Part shown: in pieces, positions 60,001 through 64,000 of the stretch
Numbering within the stretch: the stretch's first letter is position 1
Layout of the letters: every line of letters begins with the position of its first letter
The notes under the pieces: model-generated
Databases searched by the model: none
Seen by the model: only the letters and a program-made list of their open reading frames with translations
Told to the model about the DNA's origin: nothing
Source: Geosiphon pyriformis
Lineage: Eukaryota; Glomeromycota; Glomeromycetes; Archaeosporales; Geosiphonaceae
Assembly: GCA_016748015.1 (NCBI GenBank)
Contig: JAAOMT010000741.1
Span: 518,462-582,461 of the forward strand
DNA: 64,000 nucleotides
Direction: 5' to 3'
Translations under genes and position numbers: made by a program

Positions 60001-60535
60001 CCTGAAGGTGAGGAGGTTCATTTAAACGGGAAATTGACGCTTGGTGAGAACTTGGCCGATAATGGAGGGTAAATCATAACTCAATATATTAAATAGTGTG
60101 TATATTTGGTATAGATTATTCCATTTTTAATAACTTATGATTTTATCCTCGAAGGATAAAAGCTGCTTATGACGCGTGGTTAGCTAACTATCAAGCAGAT
60201 CCTGAACAAAAAGTCCACAAAAATTATGACCTCCCTGGACTTGATGATCTAACAAAAGAACAAATCTTTTATATATCGTTTGCGCGCGTATGGTGCCAAA
60301 AGATTCGACCGGAGAGTGCAAAAGAGAAGGTAATCATCCTCTGATATTGTTGCTTTGGCCTTATTTGACTCCTTTTTTCTGAGATCATTTTCATTTTGAG
60401 ATTCGAACCGATCCTCATTCTCCAGCGAGATGGCGTGTTATCGGTGCACTACAAAATTCCAAACATTTTGCTGAGACGTTCAAATGTAAACCGGGGACCC
60501 CGATGAATCCTTTAGACAAATGTCAATTGTGGTAA
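57010..60535 (+). CDS. M13 family (neprilysin/ECE-like) zinc metallopeptidase, type II membrane protein
   Basis: M13 enzymes are ectopeptidases that cut small peptides. Thirteen exons: 57010-57378, 57450-57549, 57624-57706, 57774-58444, 58525-58934, 59005-59120, 59199-59426, 59504-59537, 59607-59695, 59790-59843, 59917-60068, 60155-60329, 60401-60535; 2616 nt, 871 residues. A ~75-residue cytosolic tail leads to one membrane helix ([21 protein letters not shown]). The ectodomain starts with the Cys-rich segment ([13 protein letters not shown] ... [14 protein letters not shown]). Then come [37 protein letters not shown] (HExxH), [10 protein letters not shown] (GENIAD-type third zinc ligand), and the C-terminal [16 protein letters not shown]. 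All catalytic motifs are intact. The HELT|H motif is split by an intron. Non-canonical sites: GC donor after 59120, AAG acceptors at 58524, 59916 and 60154, GAG acceptor at 60400. An unusual Lys/Arg-rich loop lies near 57960-58060. Confidence 0.93.
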
Positions 60536-61156
60536 TTGAAAAAGATGCTTCCACAAAAGTAGAAAGGATATACTTTATTATTTCGAGAAATTATGTAAAC
60601 CTTTTTGTTTGTTTTTGGGCATTGTGCCTATTGTACTTTTTTATTCTTGTAAGAGATAGATAGATAGATAGACAGACCGATGACCATGTAAGAACCTTTA
60701 CCATTTTGCAATTTTATTTGTCGAGAATTATCATCGCTAAAAAATTGTCCAGTTGATTCTTCGGCCTGGGTAGTTACTACTATTTTTAGAATTAGTATTA
60801 AAGTGAATTTAATAAAGAATTTTTCTCTAACAATAAAAAAATAAATTTCACCAGGTTATTTTGCTCAAAAGACATGAAAAATAGTATTAAAAAGTTAGAT
60901 GTTTGGTCTTTATAATAGTGAGAAAAATTAACATACAAAGCCGTTTAAACTTAAAATAAGTATTACAAATTTAGTCGAGCAGTTGAGAATTACCATTTAA
61001 TTATAATATTCTTATTGTAAATAAAACATGGTTTAATTAAATTAGTTTATTATATTTATAAATTATTATGTCACAAAAAATTTAATTGCAGTTTTCGTTA
61101 TTAAGATAAGTATAAAAATATTATAATATTTTTATAATTTAAATATAATTTACTTG

Positions 61157-61157
<1 letters not shown>

Positions 61158-61204
<47 letters not shown>
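61158..61204. repeat. (TTA)n microsatellite
   Basis: About 15 TTA units in otherwise AT-rich DNA. Confidence 0.9.
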
Positions 61205-61528
61205 TTAAGTAATCAATTATTTTATTTTATTTTATTTCATTTTATTTATTTATTTGTTATATTATATTATATTATAAAAATATATTAATAAAATCCAATA
61301 ATTTTCAATTTTATGATTAATAAAATTTTAAAGGTGATTAAGTTTGAAGTTTTTGATAGTAAAATACATGTAATTTTCTTTTTAATTATATATTTTTAGT
61401 ATTATTTTTTTAGTATTTAAAAATAAATTTACAAGAAAAAAAATATTCAGACATTTTAAAAAATACCTTCAATTTAACTATTTATTAAATAAAAATAAAA
61501 ATTCAAAAATAATTGTTTTATATTATAT

Positions 61529-61529
<1 letters not shown>

Positions 61530-61566
<37 letters not shown>
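61530..61566. repeat. (AAT)n microsatellite
   Basis: About 12 AAT units in AT-rich DNA between the M13 peptidase and C1-THF synthase genes. Confidence 0.9.
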
Positions 61567-61567
<1 letters not shown>

Positions 61568-61901
61568 TATTTGTATTTTAATTTAAATAATTAATATAAA
61601 AAAAAAAATTATTGCATACATAAAACTTATTTTAAAGATTTTGTTATACGAAAAGATAATCTTGGAAAATCATGAATTCCAAGATCAAAATTGCCACTGG
61701 TAATCGTCTTTGTTCACACAAAATAACTTTTTTTCCTAAACATTTAATATGTTTCGGATTAAATTTCTTCCCTCAGTTCAGCGGCATAAAAAAACTTTAT
61801 TGGGTGTTGCTCGATTTCTCTGCATTTTTTGAAACCAAGTTTTTCATAACACATTTAACGCTTGCTAAAGCATATTGTATCGTGCCAGTGTAGGTAGAAA
61901 A

Positions 61902-64000
61902 ATGTCTCAACTTATTGACGGAAAAGCAATTTCAAAGTATGCTTCTAAAATTGTTTTTATTCTATAACCAAGTGCCGCAATTCACTGCTTTTCTCCCAAA
62001 CCTCATAACTTGTAAAACAGGTCAATTCGAGACAAGCTCAAGCTCGAAGTTCAGGAATTAAAAGCGAAGCATTCCAGCTTTCGACCTCACCTCGCTATTA
62101 TCCAAGTTGGTACTCGGGAGGACTCCACAGTTTATGTGCGTCAAAAGGAAAAAGCTGCCAAAGAGGTTAGTGAAGAGAGATAAAAAATACGATAATATCT
62201 GAGATTTTAAATAACTATTTTTTGCCACTTTTTAACCCAGACCGGTGTCGATATTACCATTCAAAAAAAAGACTCTTCTATCACACAACACGAGGTATCC
62301 CCAGCTAACTCGAATTTTATAGTGTTCTAATAAAAAATTAATCTTTCTCTCATCGTAGCTCTTGACAGCTGTTCGTGAGCTCAACGATAATCCCCTGATA
62401 CATGGCTTACTTGTTCAACTTCCATTGCCCGATCATATTGATGAGAAACTTATAAACGAATCGATTAGCCCGAAAAAAGATGTTGATGGGTAATTATTTG
62501 AGGAATTACGCCGCCTACGATCTTATCCCAGGGATATTTGTGACCTTCCGATTTGACCCTCACTTCTTTTCTTAGGTTTCATGCTCAAAATATTGGTAAT
62601 CTTTCAAAACGTAACAGCAATCCATTATTTATCCCATGTACTCCTAAAGGCATTATGGAGTTGTTGAATCAAACTGGTAATTTCTGTGAGTCGGTATATT
62701 TTTACCATTCTTCAATAAATTGATTTGCTACGACAATTTCAGGGATTAACATCGTGGGAAAACACGCTGTAGTAGTTGGCCGCAGTGATATTGTGGTAAA
62801 GATAACGAGCCATCTTACCTTACTCATCCTATTATAAAATAGTTACGATTATTATTATTATTTTAATTCCCATTTCTGATTTCTTAATCCTTTCTACTCT
62901 AAATTCTCAGGGATTTCCAGTTTTTACACTTCTTTCTCGTGCCCATGCTACCGTGACCTTATGTCACTCGAGGACCGAGAATCTTCAAGAAATTGTATGT
63001 TTGTTTAAAGTTTTGAGAGCTTTTCGCTGATTATATCTAATATCATAACCAAATAGATCAAGCAAGCAGATATTCTTGTTGTCGCAATTGGTAAGCCCAA
63101 TTATGTTAAAGGGAGTTGGATCAAAACTGGTGCTGTTGTTATAGATGTGGGAACAAATCCCGTTCAAGGTAATATTATAAGTTCTTGATAAAAAATTCTC
63201 AATATATTGATTGCGAGATGATTTTTAGATCAGACTCTGAAATCTGGAATCCGCTGGGTTGGTGATGTGGAGTTTTCAAGTGCTTCTCAAGTTGCTTCCT
63301 ATATTACCCCTGTTCCCGGTGGGGTGGGTCCCATGACTGTAGCAATGCTCTTGTGTAATATTGTAGAGAGTGCGAAACGCTTCTTGAAGGAGAGTCGGGA
63401 GAAGAATATATCCATTTTACCCTTGAAACTTATTACTCCTGTTCCCAGCGATATCGATATTGCTTCGACCCAGAGTCCTAAGCCTATAAAAGTCCTGGCA
63501 GAGGAGTTGGGACTTTCTGGGAACGAGGTGTGGTTGAAATTACAGCACCCTTAATTTAGTGATGAAAATCATTAAAGATGTGACATGAAATTTTTAGTAC
63601 GAGTTGTATGGCAAATACAAAGCCAAAATTGGTCTGGAAATCCTGGAAAGGTTGAAAAATCGAAAGGATGGCAAATACGTGGTTATTACCGGGTATGTAT
63701 AGTCCCATGTAGGTCCCCCTTATTCAAATTTGCCATAACCATCTTACTCTAATTTTCTCTATCTCTCTCATTGTTTGTCCTCAAGAATCACTCCAACACC
63801 TCTTGGGGAAGGTAAATCAACTATTACAGTTGGTATTGCACAAGCCCTTGGTGCCCATCTTGGTAAAATGGCCTTTGCATGTGTCCGTCAGCCTTCTCAA
63901 GGTCCTACTTTCGGCATAAAAGGTGGCGCTGCTGGAGGAGGATATTCTCAAATAATACCAATGGATGAATTCAATTTACACTTGACCGGGGATATTCATG
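61902..64000 (+). CDS. ADE3: Trifunctional C1-tetrahydrofolate synthase (5' part; continues past the window)
   Basis: This enzyme has dehydrogenase/cyclohydrolase and formate-THF ligase activities and supplies one-carbon units for purines and thymidylate. Exons: 61902-61936, 62021-62165, 62241-62294, 62359-62489, 62576-62676, 62743-62795, 62911-62994, 63057-63168, 63229-63527, 63598-63692, 63786 to the edge. Visible motifs are the N-terminal catalytic domain with [11 protein letters not shown] (Tyr/Lys of the active site), [20 protein letters not shown], then the NAD(P) domain [12 protein letters not shown] and [16 protein letters not shown]. The ligase starts with [15 protein letters not shown] and has the ATP loop [11 protein letters not shown] and [21 protein letters not shown]. 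No mitochondrial presequence is visible ([11 protein letters not shown]), so the cytosolic form is likely. The 63786 acceptor is AAG. Confidence 0.95.

Larger units (their letters stand above)
60536..61901. other. AT-rich intergenic stretch with microsatellites
   Basis: It contains (TAGA)n near 60655-60672, (TTA)n at about 61158-61204 and (AAT)n at about 61530-61566. A 73-codon open frame at 61672-61893 is out of frame with the next gene and matches nothing I know. Otherwise empty. Confidence 0.6.

Noticed and set aside
60395-60415. ATTCGAACC near 60401, resembling a tRNA T-loop
   Set aside because: It codes Ile-Arg-Thr in the conserved last exon of the M13 peptidase; no cloverleaf surrounds it.
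61672-61893. 73-codon open frame just before C1-THF synthase, considered as a mitochondrial presequence
   Set aside because: It ends in a stop 8 bp before the ADE3 start, is in another frame, and has no acceptor-donor pair joining it.
1-64000. CRISPR arrays, bacterial operons, or a phage-defence system
   Set aside because: Introns in nearly every gene, nuclear-pore and mitochondrial proteins, and retrotransposons show a eukaryotic nuclear genome; the only direct repeats are microsatellites, the LTRs and the FG units.

Overview
The window is nuclear DNA from an AT-rich, intron-rich fungus. Genes are small and compact, introns are mostly 55-110 bp, and nearly all encode conserved eukaryotic housekeeping proteins. 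A decayed LINE has a domain layout and sequence I recognise from the repeats of arbuscular mycorrhizal fungi of the Rhizophagus type. I infer Glomeromycotina, probably Rhizophagus or a close relative, from memory of these families and not from a search.

Layout. 1-1760 (-): Nab2-type CCCH poly(A)-RNA binding protein, cut by the left edge. About 3720-18060 (-): one heavily decayed LINE split in two by a Ty3/gypsy LTR retrotransposon (7082-14726) with 654-bp LTRs and an ATAG target-site duplication. 19548-21992 (-): CorA/Alr-type Mg2+ transporter. 23701-24577 (-): NDUFA2, a small complex I subunit in three short exons, beside a poly-G tract that contains an assembly gap. 26407-29348 (-): WDR70. 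29583-30256 (+): prefoldin subunit 6. 30368-32891 (-): ACSF3-type mitochondrial malonyl-CoA synthetase. 33356-38845 (-): ZNFX1-like NFX1-finger helicase. 39486-40646 (+): METTL21-type methyltransferase. 40757-42186 (+): WDR89. 42625-45882 (+): single-exon XPG/FEN1-family nuclease with a very long spacer. 46651-51685 (-): Nup159/NUP214 FG nucleoporin. 51883-53697 (-): squalene synthase. 54101-55488 (+): Oac1-like mitochondrial carrier. 57010-60535 (+): M13 (neprilysin) metallopeptidase. 61902 to the right edge (+): trifunctional C1-tetrahydrofolate synthase.

There are no operons. Several pairs are divergent and may share promoters: WDR70/prefoldin 6 (234 bp apart), squalene synthase/Oac1-like (403 bp) and ZNFX1-like/METTL21-like (640 bp). 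Functional themes are mitochondrial metabolism (NDUFA2, ACSF3, Oac1-like), RNA handling (Nab2, ZNFX1-like, Nup159), sterol synthesis and one-carbon metabolism.

The observations I rate highest: (i) 14 phase-checked introns in seven genes end in AAG instead of CAG/TAG, with three GC-AG introns and one GAG acceptor; (ii) a 12-nt micro-exon in ACSF3; (iii) the two LTRs differ by about 40 transitions and no transversions over their first 360 bp, and catalytic residues in both transposons are lost through changes of the same kind; (iv) an unrecognised ORF between integrase and the 3' LTR of the retrotransposon; (v) two complete conserved genes (NDUFA2 and prefoldin 6) made only of short exons; (vi) a Trp-rich disordered N-terminus on the ZNFX1-like helicase. 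I did not find a clearly new multi-gene system.
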